DNA of 64,000 bases from Phaeodactylum tricornutum CCAP 1055/1. Lineage: Eukaryota > Bacillariophyta > Bacillariophyceae > Surirellales > Neidiaceae. The stretch covers positions 1 to 64,000 of the forward strand of contig NC_011695.1 in the NCBI RefSeq assembly GCF_000150955.2, given 5' to 3'. Both the position numbers and the translations under genes were made by a program. Under the pieces are notes generated by a model. That model made no database searches, was not told the origin of the DNA, and saw only the letters and a list, made by a program, of their open reading frames with translations. Each line of letters begins with the position of its first letter. Within the stretch, counting starts at the first letter, position 1. This document shows positions 30,435 to 41,124 of this stretch, piece after piece.

Positions 30435-31460
30435 TTACTTTTCACTCTCTACGGTAGAAGTATTTCGTGGCTGCTTTCTTCCAAAAATGAGACGATTGCG
30501 ACGTTTTCCTCCACGTACATCTGCGGAACCACCTTTCAATCTCCTTGCCGTTTCTTTCAAGTCTCCTTGTCCATTGGAGGGCTGGGCTTCGACAAACATT
30601 CTGTAATCGACAAAATCCGACACAATGGAATCTGTATCAGCTCTGCCAGACGACAGCTCATCAGGTAGGAATTTTTCGTAGCCGACCGCCATGTGGTGCT
30701 TGAGTTCCGCCTCAGGAATCATGTACACCTTTTTACGAAACTGGGGCGAAAGCATCGGTTTCATCATTTTCCAAATGGAACCAAACCATGATGGAGGATT
30801 GACAATGAAGAACCCCGTCACTCGTGCTGGAATTCTTCCTTGGAGCGTCAACATAAACTGGAGACAATAGTCGGTGGTAAAACATTTCATAGTCCAGTCA
30901 TCCATGTTGGCAATAAAGGATATTCCGTTGGAACATGGACCTTCGCGCTCCATCATGGTGCTCATGACATACACCAAATTATCAATCACGGTTTTCGTTT
31001 GAGTGTTTGTAGGAACGAATCGGGCGGGTCTCATGTAGAAGACTTCATGAAGATTAGTCGTACGGAGACCTGGTAGTGGAAACAGAGTTTTTGTGCGTAG
31101 TTGAAATTCGAGGGCAGATGCTGTCAGCCCTGAGTAACGGCGATCAAAATGCTTCATACTTTTCCAGGCGGATATTTCGTCGAATGGTTTTCCCGGGCTG
31201 CATCGAGAAAATCTAAGATACATTTCATCGTCGTAGGGGTCATTAGGGAACCAGGTCTCCCATGTGGCTTTTAAGTGAACAAAGCATGCCAATCCTTCCT
31301 GAGAAAGGCCTTGGATCTGCGCTCTGATAGATCGCTCCTGACGTAATGGTGCGAATCTCATTTGGCCTGTTGTAAGTAACTTGCGCAGCTCTAAGATGTC
31401 CACCTGTCCACTTGCACTTTTTGTATTGTTGCGCATTTCCTCTTCTTTGCGGGTCTTCAT
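30435..31460 (-). CDS. CRAL-TRIO (SEC14-like) lipid-binding domain protein
   Basis: 341 residues from the first ATG (31460), intronless. An N-terminal helical part with a CRAL-TRIO-N-like stretch (FLRFSRCSPGKP equivalent: YLRFSRCSPGKPFDE near 95-110) leads to the lipid-binding lobe: GISFIANMDDWTMKCF, then LQGRIPARVTGFFIVNPPSWFGSIWKMMKPML, shown here only in outline, the typical strand-helix gate of SEC14 proteins. KKVYMI and LPDELSSG close the domain. A basic tail follows (KGGSADVRGGKRRNR). Such proteins move or present phospholipids or tocopherol-like lipids between membranes; the ligand cannot be predicted. Confidence 0.82.
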   Translation of the reverse strand: MKTRKEEEMRNNTKSASGQVDILELRKLLTTGQMRFAPLRQERSIRAQIQGLSQEGLACFVHLKATWETWFPNDPYDDEMYLRFSRCSPGKPFDEISAWKSMKHFDRRYSGLTASALEFQLRTKTLFPLPGLRTTNLHEVFYMRPARFVPTNTQTKTVIDNLVYVMSTMMEREGPCSNGISFIANMDDWTMKCFTTDYCLQFMLTLQGRIPARVTGFFIVNPPSWFGSIWKMMKPMLSPQFRKKVYMIPEAELKHHMAVGYEKFLPDELSSGRADTDSIVSDFVDYRMFVEAQPSNGQGDLKETARRLKGGSADVRGGKRRNRLIFGRKQPRNTSTVESEK

Positions 31461-32817
31461 TCTAACTGACAAATGTGGAATGAATCAAACAAGTGAAGAA
31501 GTAATGACACGCGCTTTTCAGCTATTATAGATTGGCTTCTCTGTCGGCGTCGCGCTACGGCACCGCGAAGCTAACAGGAAATACAGGACAGCTAAACAAT
31601 CTTTTGAACGCTTGCAAGTTGGGCAAAAACAAGGCTTTTCGAAACATATTAATCTATGTCCCTGGCCAGTGTGACAAATATTCATAGACAAAAATTACAA
31701 TTTTCTCTTCCAGTTTGCTATCGACTGCCGTAGGCTCGCTTTTTCACTGGGATCCAAAATGGCAACTGGTCTATAAATAACTAGTATGTTGACTTGAACG
31801 ACGGACCCGCAAAAAAGTGAACAGAAATATCCCTTTCAATTTGCAACATTCTGTCCGATCGGATTCTTTCTTGGGGCGACAAATACAAAAAATTTCATAA
31901 ACGTTAGACATTCCACGATTTCCCATAGAGACAGACTCTCTGTTTTCGCCATTTTATATAAAAGGCGGCATTAGGGTCAATGACCCTCGGTCGAGTATAT
32001 GAAAAAATTAAATAATGAGTCATGCGGTAAATAAATCAATGTATTATTGCCCCCATGGATGACTGGCCATAAGAATTCCAGAACAAGATTTCACGTTCAG
32101 CATTTTATAAAGACGCACTCTATACTTCAAAATATCGGCTGTTTCTTGGGATTGCATTTGGTGGACTCTGCTGGATAGGGGCACCTTTCGTAAATGGCAG
32201 CTTTGACAGTAAAGTGCATACGCCGATACAAGTTTCTTTGACAGGTTTCACATTCTACTTACATTACATGTTACATTGATAGGGAGCAGTACCCTATAAA
32301 AGGAAGCGGCCGCAGCAATTGGTCCGGATTTCTTTTTTGTCCACTACTCTAGCACCGCTAGTGAGTTGGACGCTAACTGGATATGCAGGTCGTGTGTTGC
32401 GGCATTCCCGTTGTTTGACACAATGACGAGTATTGACAGCAAGTGATACTCCTCAGGCGAGTGTTTTAAAATGAAGCGAAGTTCAGATTCATTTGGTCAA
32501 GGAGAGAAAATGTTCATACATGACACTTTTGTCAGCACAAGAGGTAACTATACCAAAGGCCACAGATATTGTGTATTCGGTAACGCAACTAAACAATCAT
32601 TGCAAGTACGACGCAATATGCCGATTCATTTCCGAAAGTGACAGTGAGCGACAATGCTAGTGTGCTAGTAACAGCAAGTCACTCAAGGAACTGACGGTTA
32701 GCTTGTCGCAGTGTGAGTCACCCATTGTGAAGGTTCTCTGAAGAACTAAAAATACCTTTCAAGTAAGCATATGTACATGATTGCATCGCGAAGAGTGTTG
32801 AATATACACATTTATCT
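31461..32817. other. Long non-coding stretch upstream of the CRAL-TRIO gene
   Basis: 1357 bp with no protein-like frame. TATA-like strings occur (TATATAAAAGG near 31955, CTATAAAAGGAAG near 32293), but neither sits at a known start. No repeat, tRNA or element edge is visible. Confidence 0.5.
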
Positions 32818-33882
32818 CTATTGAAAGAGAAACTGCTCCTGCAAGAGCCCCAGGTCATTGCGTCCTGGTCGAATGACGTAGGCAGCTTCTGCCGACATGG
32901 CGCCTTGGAGAGCTATGGCACAGACGTCCGTCAAAACATTCAGCGGCAAAGATCCTTGGCGTGACTGGTGCAAGGCAGTAATAAGCGGGTTGCTTCCGTC
33001 GGAACGGTCGATGGCAACGTGGACTTGAGCTACCGCGCAGGCTTCTTCGTCCGGTGTTGCGTCAAGAATCAAAACCGGCGCAACACTAACGGCTGATACC
33101 GGCGTTCGCCTCAAAACTTCCGAGTTTGCCAAAACGGTAACGGAAACAATAATGGGTGCTTGATTGACACCTGGGGGCGGCGAAGCTACGGCCAAATCAC
33201 CGTCGACCATCAATTCAACACCGCCATGTGGAAATAACGGATTCTTGTTGCGGAACGAAGCCTTCGCAAGACCATTGTGGCTTTCGTTGGCAGTCGCGGT
33301 GGATGACGTAATAGCAGGTAGGCGCGTGCATTGGAGCGCCGCGCGTATGACATGCGAAGCCGCATCACACAGACTACCGTGTGACGACCCCGCCGTCAGC
33401 ACAAACAAATCCACGTGCAAACGCCAAACGTAGTGGTACGGAACGATGCATAATGCTTCGAGGTCTACCAAGTCGCGCATCAACAGTTTGGATAAGGTCG
33501 CTTCAAGTTCGTCTTGAGTTTTCCGTCGTTGTGAGTTCGGTCCACTCGAGGTTAAACTTTCCACGTGTAGTTCCATCGCTCCTTGAGCAGGGTGCAGAGC
33601 CGACGGGTGGACAACTTCAGCTTTGACGGAACACAACATGTGCAGAGAAACATCTTCGTGTGCATGCCGTGCTGCCTCAAAGAGCCGTGCGGAACCATTT
33701 GAAAGGATCAAGGGAGGGTTAGACGTACTGCTGTTGTCCTCGTGTGACATGCTTCCTTCGGTAACGATCCGGTAACCCCGATACTCATCACGACCCCGAC
33801 CGTCCACCCGACAATTTTGATGGCATCCCTCTCGTATAAAGTCCATCTCGGAGCGGCTCAGTAGAGGAGTACTGTCGTCCAT
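32818..33882 (-). CDS. RRP42: Exosome core subunit RRP42 (RNase PH-like)
   Basis: 354 residues from the first ATG (33882), intronless. The start reads SEMDFIREGCHQNCRVDGRGRDEYR, the usual RRP42/EXOSC7 opening. LSNGSARLFEAA and VSLHMLCSVKAEV follow, then the second half with PLFPHGGVELMVDG and SVAPVLILDATPDEEACA, the conserved strand with the D-x-x-x-x-E pattern. RRP42 is one of six RNase PH-like proteins in the eukaryotic exosome ring, which threads RNA to RRP44 for 3'-5' decay in nucleus and cytosol. Like other eukaryotic ring subunits, it should be catalytically inactive. RRP45 lies 28 kb away in this window. Confidence 0.9.
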   Translation of the reverse strand: MDDSTPLLSRSEMDFIREGCHQNCRVDGRGRDEYRGYRIVTEGSMSHEDNSSTSNPPLILSNGSARLFEAARHAHEDVSLHMLCSVKAEVVHPSALHPAQGAMELHVESLTSSGPNSQRRKTQDELEATLSKLLMRDLVDLEALCIVPYHYVWRLHVDLFVLTAGSSHGSLCDAASHVIRAALQCTRLPAITSSTATANESHNGLAKASFRNKNPLFPHGGVELMVDGDLAVASPPPGVNQAPIIVSVTVLANSEVLRRTPVSAVSVAPVLILDATPDEEACAVAQVHVAIDRSDGSNPLITALHQSRQGSLPLNVLTDVCAIALQGAMSAEAAYVIRPGRNDLGLLQEQFLFQ

Positions 33883-34515
33883 TGCTGTGTTCACCAGTTC
33901 TTCGCTAAGAAGGGTGGAGCAAAGATGCGAGGGTCAAGACGAGTGCAGATACTAACAGTAAGACTGACATGTGTACCACGCCATAGGATTTGGTAGTCCT
34001 GTTGGTTGTTGTGCGACCGACCTTGTGTGTTTTTCTCTGGTTCGTGGGTTTTCGATTTTGTACACGTGACCTTGGTTGTGATGTCGATGCGTGGGGACGG
34101 AAGAAGTACAGACTATACAAATACCGTCCTCGGATTAGACAGAAGGAGTCCTGCTCTTCAGTCCTCCTCTAAATAAACTGGAGTCGTATATCGTACTCGC
34201 TCAACGCATAGAAATCCCGCTCTGCGAACGAACCTGCGAGCGATCGCGGCGAACCCATTCGGTTCCTGTTGCGAACGATCCGGAACGAATCGTGTAGAGA
34301 CTGCGTCTCCTCGTCCTGCCCTTATCTTGCTGCACTCTTTCGTAGATTGTTGGACGATAGAAAAGACTGTTGTTTCCGTTGTTTCTGTCCGTGATATCCT
34401 TGTTCAAGCACCGCTGCACGGCGAAGAATTCGTTAGAGCAGAAAAGGCTACTTGTTTTTTCCTGCACGAAGAGGGAACAGAAAGAGATTGACGGATCGTG
34501 CCTTACGAGCGAACG
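33883..34515. promoter_or_regulatory. Divergent intergenic region, RRP42 / WW-FYVE gene
   Basis: 633 bp between two genes transcribed away from each other; both promoters must lie here. No distinctive motif seen. Confidence 0.5.
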
Positions 34516-37500
34516 ATGGTAGATAGCAGCAATCCCGCGGCGCAGCAAGGTTGGGTGAAAAGTGCAGACCCAAAGAGCGGTCGTGTCTTTTATGCCAACC
34601 ACATTACTCGTAAAACGCAGTGGGATCCTCCGGATGGATGGAAGGAGGAGGAGATACAATCCTCCCCTCCGGTTTCTTCGCGAATGTCGTCATCGTTGGA
34701 CGAAGAAGAGCCGCTACCTTCCAATTGGGAAAAGCTGCACGATCCGACAACTGGTAAAGCGTTCTACGTTGATCATGAACGGAAAATCACGACATGGACA
34801 CGGCCCAAAGTAGAGAGCACTCCGAACCGCCAGCCACAAATGTCCCTTAAACCTGCCGTGGCTTCGCCGCCGTCTTCCGGTAACGCCTCTGCCGCACTAG
34901 CTAGGATTCTTCAGCAGCAAGAGTATGAGCAAGCAAATTCCTACCAGAACTATGGCAGCAGCCGCAGTGACAGCAATGCAGCATCTCCTTCCCCATACCA
35001 TCAGAACTCCTCTCTGGCGAGATCTTACCAACAAGAAGCTTCATACTACACGACTACATCGTCTAGCGATGCCGATTACTCCGATACTCTTCCAGCACTC
35101 GACTTTGAGGTCCAAAAGGTTGCCGATCACTTACGTCCTAACTGCGCGCACTGTGATACAGTCTTTAGTATGAGTCGTCGTCGACATCATTGTCGTCTGT
35201 GTGGCGACGTCTTTTGCGACCCTTGCAGCAATCACCGAGCCACCTTGCCTCTACAGGGGTCGGAATTCGAAAAGCCTGTCCGAGTCTGTGACTTTTGCTA
35301 CACTGATGTGGAGGCCGGACAGTTCTTTTCCTTTCGGCGTTACCTCACACCGCTCCACTTGTATGATCCGGATCACGGACAAGCGGACGAAGAACGCAGT
35401 GGCGGAGTCGCTACCGCTTCTAACGTAAATGCGGCTTTGTCCGCACTCACGTCGGACTTGGACCAGCTATTGTTGAATCCTTCTCCCGAAGTCATTACAG
35501 CAAGGTTGCGCGGTCTACCCGCAGACCTGTGGATTCCGGAATTGGCCAAACACTTGCAACATACTTCGACAGCAGATCGAACCGTCCGTGTTGTGGCTTC
35601 GTTGTTGGCGTTAGAAAGTATCGTCGGTGGCGAAAAGCGGAGTACGCTGTTGGGGTTTACTGGTATGGGCGCACAATCTTATTGGACGGGATCTTGTCGG
35701 TTTTGGAGCGCTCCGCGACGGATCGCAAAACGCTTTTTGTTCAAGAGCAAGCAGCTCGTGTCGTATTTTATCTTACTGACAGTCAAACCGTTTCAAGTGT
35801 CACTCGAGCATCCAACGAATCCTACAGCGATAGTAATGACGAAAGTTCTGCAGGAAGTATGGATGATCTCGACGTCCACCGAGCTCTACGTAATATGTTG
35901 GATCATTCCAGCTCGAAGCATGTGACTCTTCAACGTTGGGCAGCCGCAAGCATAAAGAATCTCGTGCTGGAAGATCAACGCCGTACCTGTTTGGCTGTCA
36001 ACGATATCGCTGCGGCAGTTGCATCGGGAGAGACTGCTTCTGAGCTTTCGTATACATCATTTTTAGACGAGCTAATTGCTTCTGGTGGCGCCATGTTGTT
36101 GTGCAGCCTCATTGGAGCAAACGATACGGATGCCCGCTCTCATGCTGTTGCTGCCTTGGGCGCCATACTCACATCGACCCGGGCTGTGGATGCGGCGCTC
36201 ATGACGCTGTCGGAAATGACGGGACGTGGCGCAAGTCGGGCACGGGATGGAGATATTGTGCGCGCTGTTGTCGCTGGGGGTGGTTGCGGCGCCTCTGTGG
36301 CACAACAGCTTTTGTCCGCGGAAAATGCCGTGGCTGGTATGTGTTGTCACTTTTTAATGTCCCTTGTCATGCCTCTCTTGTCCGACCCGCTGGCTGGTGA
36401 ATCCTTACCGTTTCGGTACGACTATCGTAATGATCAGCAAGGTCTGGGAGCGTGTCGCGAAGCGGCAGTGGAAATCGCCACTGGGTCATGTTTGCCCCCC
36501 TTGCTGTCGCTGATTCGAGAGCGTGGGCATGTATCTCGACCCATAGAGCTACGTCAAGTGGCTATGGAATGCTTAGCTGCTGTCGCTACGACGATCGGTA
36601 ATATGGGCAAGGCGTGGGCTCATGATCAGTATGAAGAAGGACTGGACAACTCTGGAGCGCCGGGTAAACTCAAAGATGCGATCACTATGCTGAACGAAGA
36701 GGGCTCGATTGATGTTGCGTTGGAAGTGATTCAATCGTCGGTGGCACAATCATTGGGGTCGTCGATGAAAGAGACGCCCTCATCACGAATTCGCGAAGCG
36801 GCTGGTATCGTGTTGGGTTCTCTCACATCTTGTTCGGCTGAAGCAATCCTGAAATTGCAATCTCGTCAGATAATATCGTCGCTCTTGATATCGTCCAACG
36901 ATGCTACCATGACGGTCCCTTCCTCTTTGAGAGGCGACAGTCCACCCCGTTGTCTGGGCGTTCTTGAAACTGCTGCGTCGCTTCTCATGTTTTCTTGGCA
37001 ACACCCATCAGGTGCTTCCTCTGAGCTATTAGACCGTTTGATTGAGGTCATTGACGCAGGTGCCATTCCATATCTTTCGAAAATCATTAATGCCAAGATC
37101 GACTGGGATTCAAAAGATAAGGCTGCTGGTGGAATGAAGGGCCGTTCAGCCGCATGCCGACTCCTGTGCTGTATTTTTGGTATTTGCTTGACAGATATGA
37201 CGGGGATAGGCATTCGTCGTGTGATGGATGCTGTTGATACGGATTCCTGTTCTTATCGCGGTAGCGAAAAGGCCCCGAGCAACATAATCGAATCGACCCT
37301 TGGTGTGCTGCAAACTTCATCAGGTTACGCACGCAAGGCATTGATGGGAAGCTTAACTCAGGGGCCGCACTATCAAGCAGCATTGATGGATCTGGTGGGG
37401 ACGGCGCTGTTGGCTATTGGCAGTATGTGCGGATCTTCCGTAGCTCCGGGAGGAACTGACGGGTCGCTTATTACGGGAGAGAGGTTTTTGACCGCTCGTG

Positions 37501-40500
37501 ATGACCAATACGTCGCTAGACGCAGCGAGATATGCAACGTCGCTTGTGATGTGGTAGTCCGTGGTGCTCGATCAGGCCCAGCGCTTCTTCCAACTATGCT
37601 GGTTGGAGGTTTTGGCGAGATGTGTGTGGTTGCTTCCTTACGTCTTGCTTTAGCAATTGCGCAAAACGGAACAAAGGACCAACATGCTAAGTTAGCCATG
37701 AGTGGCATTTTGGTACCGATCAGCGACTCGCTCCGAGCAGCGTTATCGGACGGTGATTTGTTCAAGTTTTCGGCTGCGCTAGCTTTAGTTCGCTTTTGTG
37801 GGCCACACGTTGCTGCAGGTCAAGGTGGTGGGTTGGAGTCAGTTCGTGATGCTATACGTGTTGCGACTGATGTCTTGACATTGCCGCTGAATCCAGATGC
37901 AAGTTACGACCAGATGGAGAGGCAGGAGTCTTTAAAGGCTGAATGTATCGCTGCGCTTGAATCGCTTAGTCGGAATGCTTCGCTATGGAGCTCAATCTCG
38001 ACGGAAGCCTTGCCATCAATCGCACGCTATTTAGATTTTAGCAGTACAGGACCTGGAAATGTGAAAACGCAAGCTACACGAGCTGCTGCTCTACGGGCTA
38101 TTCTACAGATTGTTCAAGTTCCGTCGCACGCTGTTGCAGCTGCGGACGCGGGAATAGCAGAAGCACTTGGAAGTATTATGAAAAGTCATGAATACGGCTC
38201 AGGTGAAGACGAAGTGCCCATACTTGCGCTAGAAGTGCTCCACGCGCTCACTACCAATGATCAAGCCCGGATCCGTACACGCTTTTTGGAATCTGGTCTC
38301 GTTCGGGCTATTTGCGCTGCACTTGGTAAGGCCACCATGACGAAAGCGAAGAAGGCTACGGATGGCCGTGCTGACTTGACCTTCCTTGGATTTGAAATTT
38401 TGCATCGTATTCTCGGGGATGTTGATTCTGAGGGGAGAACGCAACAAACACTGCAATCACCAAGAGCAATCACTCTTTTGGATGCTGTAGCATCCGAACC
38501 AGATTTCATTCAAGCGATGTGCTCTACACTATTGCTTAAGACTGCTATGAAACTTCCCAGATACGATGACGAGGACAACCATGGTCTTACACTGGATGTA
38601 CCGAAATTGTATGGATCTCCCTTCATTCTTGTTCAGGAAAAATGCGCCTTTTATAAAGATACGCACGAAGCTTCGGCAGCTTTTCTTTTTGCCGTTTCTG
38701 TGTTTGCATGTGCAATCGAATCTCAAGGGAGTGATGACTTTTGGGATGCAGTTATGCTTCAAGACTTGCCAGTAAAGACAGACGCAGATGAACGTCTTCA
38801 GGCGTGTGCTACTCTATCTGCTCACTTTCTTGCTTTAACGACAGTCGAGTACGGAGCGTTCGTACCTATCGATCATTACAAGAAGCAAGACTACATTAAT
38901 TTGACAAGACCATTAGTCCGTCACCGATTGCTTGAGATTTTAAAGGGGTCGATGGAATACCTGTCTGGTGATACGCCATACGGAAACGAAGGAGATCCTT
39001 ACATGATTTCGCTTCTTGTTAGCTTCAACGTTCCACATCTTTGCCTTTCTCTCTGGAAAGATCCAGCACTTCTGGATTTGGCTTTTGACATCCTGAAACA
39101 AATTGTGGAGCAGGTTCCCAATGAGGTGCTACATTTGTTTGTTGAAGGAAAACCGGCTCTGACGTCGCTATTTGACCTCCTGAACATTAATTCGGCCGTC
39201 GAAACGTCGAAGAATATTGGGGAAATTCGTCAGTTTCTTGCGTATATTCTCGGGCAGCTTGTAGAAAAGGGACTCTTAAACGAAGCTGTAGAAAGGTTCG
39301 ATGTCCGTAGTAGCGCCATTTCTGCATTGGCTTCAGCATGTTTGAGCGAACACGAGCGCCCTGTCGACGAGGAAGAAAATATTATGTCGAATCGTCTTTC
39401 GACGGTGTTAATGCACTGTCTTGTTGACCTGTGCAGCGTGTCAGACAAGGCTATGAAAGAAGGAAAGCGTATTCAACTCTCTCCTAACGAGGCGAGCGCT
39501 ATTGCCAAGAATCTCGGGCGAAAGATCTGCCAGATGGTACTTGCTCGATTTTTAGAACGTGCCCGTCTGCAACAATACGAAATGGACGACGACGATGAAA
39601 TAATGAATGCTCCTGACGTGGCAATGCTGTGTGCTGTTGCTCAGCATGAGGAAGCTTTACAGTTTCTGAGATCCATTGGCGGTCTGCACGCTTTGAGTCT
39701 TGTTGCTGCAGAAGGTGAAACGCTTGCAATGATGGCTCTTCGCCGGGCTTGTCGCGACAATGCTGAAATCCTTTTGGAGGGAGATTGTTTCAAGGGCTTG
39801 ATGAGTCTTCTTGCCAGCAACACAGGAGCGTCCACTTTTCGTGATCATGTAAGGCACGGGTTAGAAACTGGAGCATTTGAGCTCCTGTTCCGACTCTGTG
39901 AATCTGCGAAAGGGCGGAAAGCCGTGACGGAAGCCGAGCATTGCGAAGCGTGTTTGAAAAGAGCAATCCAAATTATCGCCGTATTGGCCGGAATTCCAGA
40001 TGAAGTCGATGATAACGGGCCTGATCCAGCTTCATCGAATCTGGGAAACGAAAGCGACTCAAATGACGATGACAGCGAAAAAAGCACTGAAGAAAATGCA
40101 GTTAGTGAAAATGGTCAAGCCGAAAATACCAGTTCCAAATTGGCGATTATTTCTTCAAGGGACGCTGGTATGCAGGTAGGGGTCGGAGCGTGCCTATTTC
40201 TCTCGTCTCTTGCATCCACCACTGTCGGCAAAGCCGCACTTCTAGAGTCGTCGATCATCAGCACAGCCTTGTCAACACTGAGCTCTGGAGACTCTGAAGC
40301 TCCTTTGGAATTACGTTTTGCTTCCTTGAAGCTCATTTCATCTCTGGCTACCTACTCGTCCGACTCCGGCAGGCTGTCGACTGACGGAGTGGCTGAGGTC
40401 ATCATTGCCGCCTTAATGTCAAAGGAAAAGGTAAAAGCAACGGGTAGTTTGAATAAGAATTTGATGCTGGACTGTGCCGTGACAGGGTTGAGCGTCATTT

Positions 40501-41021
40501 TCGACTTCCTTGACGCAGACAAACAGCGAGCGGCGTTATTAGTCGTCAAAAAGCTGTTTTTTAAATGCGTAAAGAGCTGTGTAATTACAAGATCGACGGT
40601 CAAAGAGAATGAAAATGCTGCCGGCGCTGAGTTATGTTATAGATTGACAATCATCCTTCTCATGGCCAGAGGAAACGCCAATGCGACGCAAATATTCTCC
40701 CATGATTTGTTGTCCGCTTTTGTGAATCTTGTCCAATGGCGTTGGGATCCTAAGACTAGTCTTGAAAATACCAACGCAAAAGCATGGGACGCTGCCATTG
40801 CGAATTGCCTCATATTACTCTCTTTTTTGATTTGGAGGCCCGAAGAAGCGACGTCCGATCTCGACCTCGGCGCTCTTACCGAAACAATTTTGATGCTGGC
40901 CCGACCAGGAAAAGCCCCACGGCAAGCAATTGATTTCAAATCAGCTCTAAAGCGCATTATGGAGGGAACAGACGCTTCGGCAAGCCTTGCGGCGAAACGT
41001 ATTTTGGATCGGATCTTTTAG
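34516..41021 (+). CDS. Giant WW-FYVE-armadillo protein, frame broken once
   Basis: About 2170 residues. Two WW domains (WVKSADPKSGRVFYANH...TQWDPP near 15-45; WEKLHDPTTGKAFYVDH...TTWTRP near 75-105) are followed by a FYVE zinc finger near 215-275 with C-x2-C pairs and the SRRRHHCRLCG signature that binds PI3P. A very long alpha-helical part resembling armadillo/HEAT repeats runs to the end, with an acidic Asp/Glu/Asn-rich linker near 1500. The ATG is 34516. The frame shifts near 35667 in a GGG run; one more G would keep it open, so an assembly deletion is the likely cause. The domain set suggests an endosomal scaffold that recruits Pro-rich partners to PI3P membranes. That role is inference; I know no named orthologue. 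Confidence 0.85.
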
Positions 41022-41124
41022 TCTCCACACTTCACTTGCAAAATTTCCTCACACATTAGAAACTAAGGACACGTATGAGATTAAAAAATTGAACTCGGGT
41101 AGGACTTCCAACAATCTTTTATGA

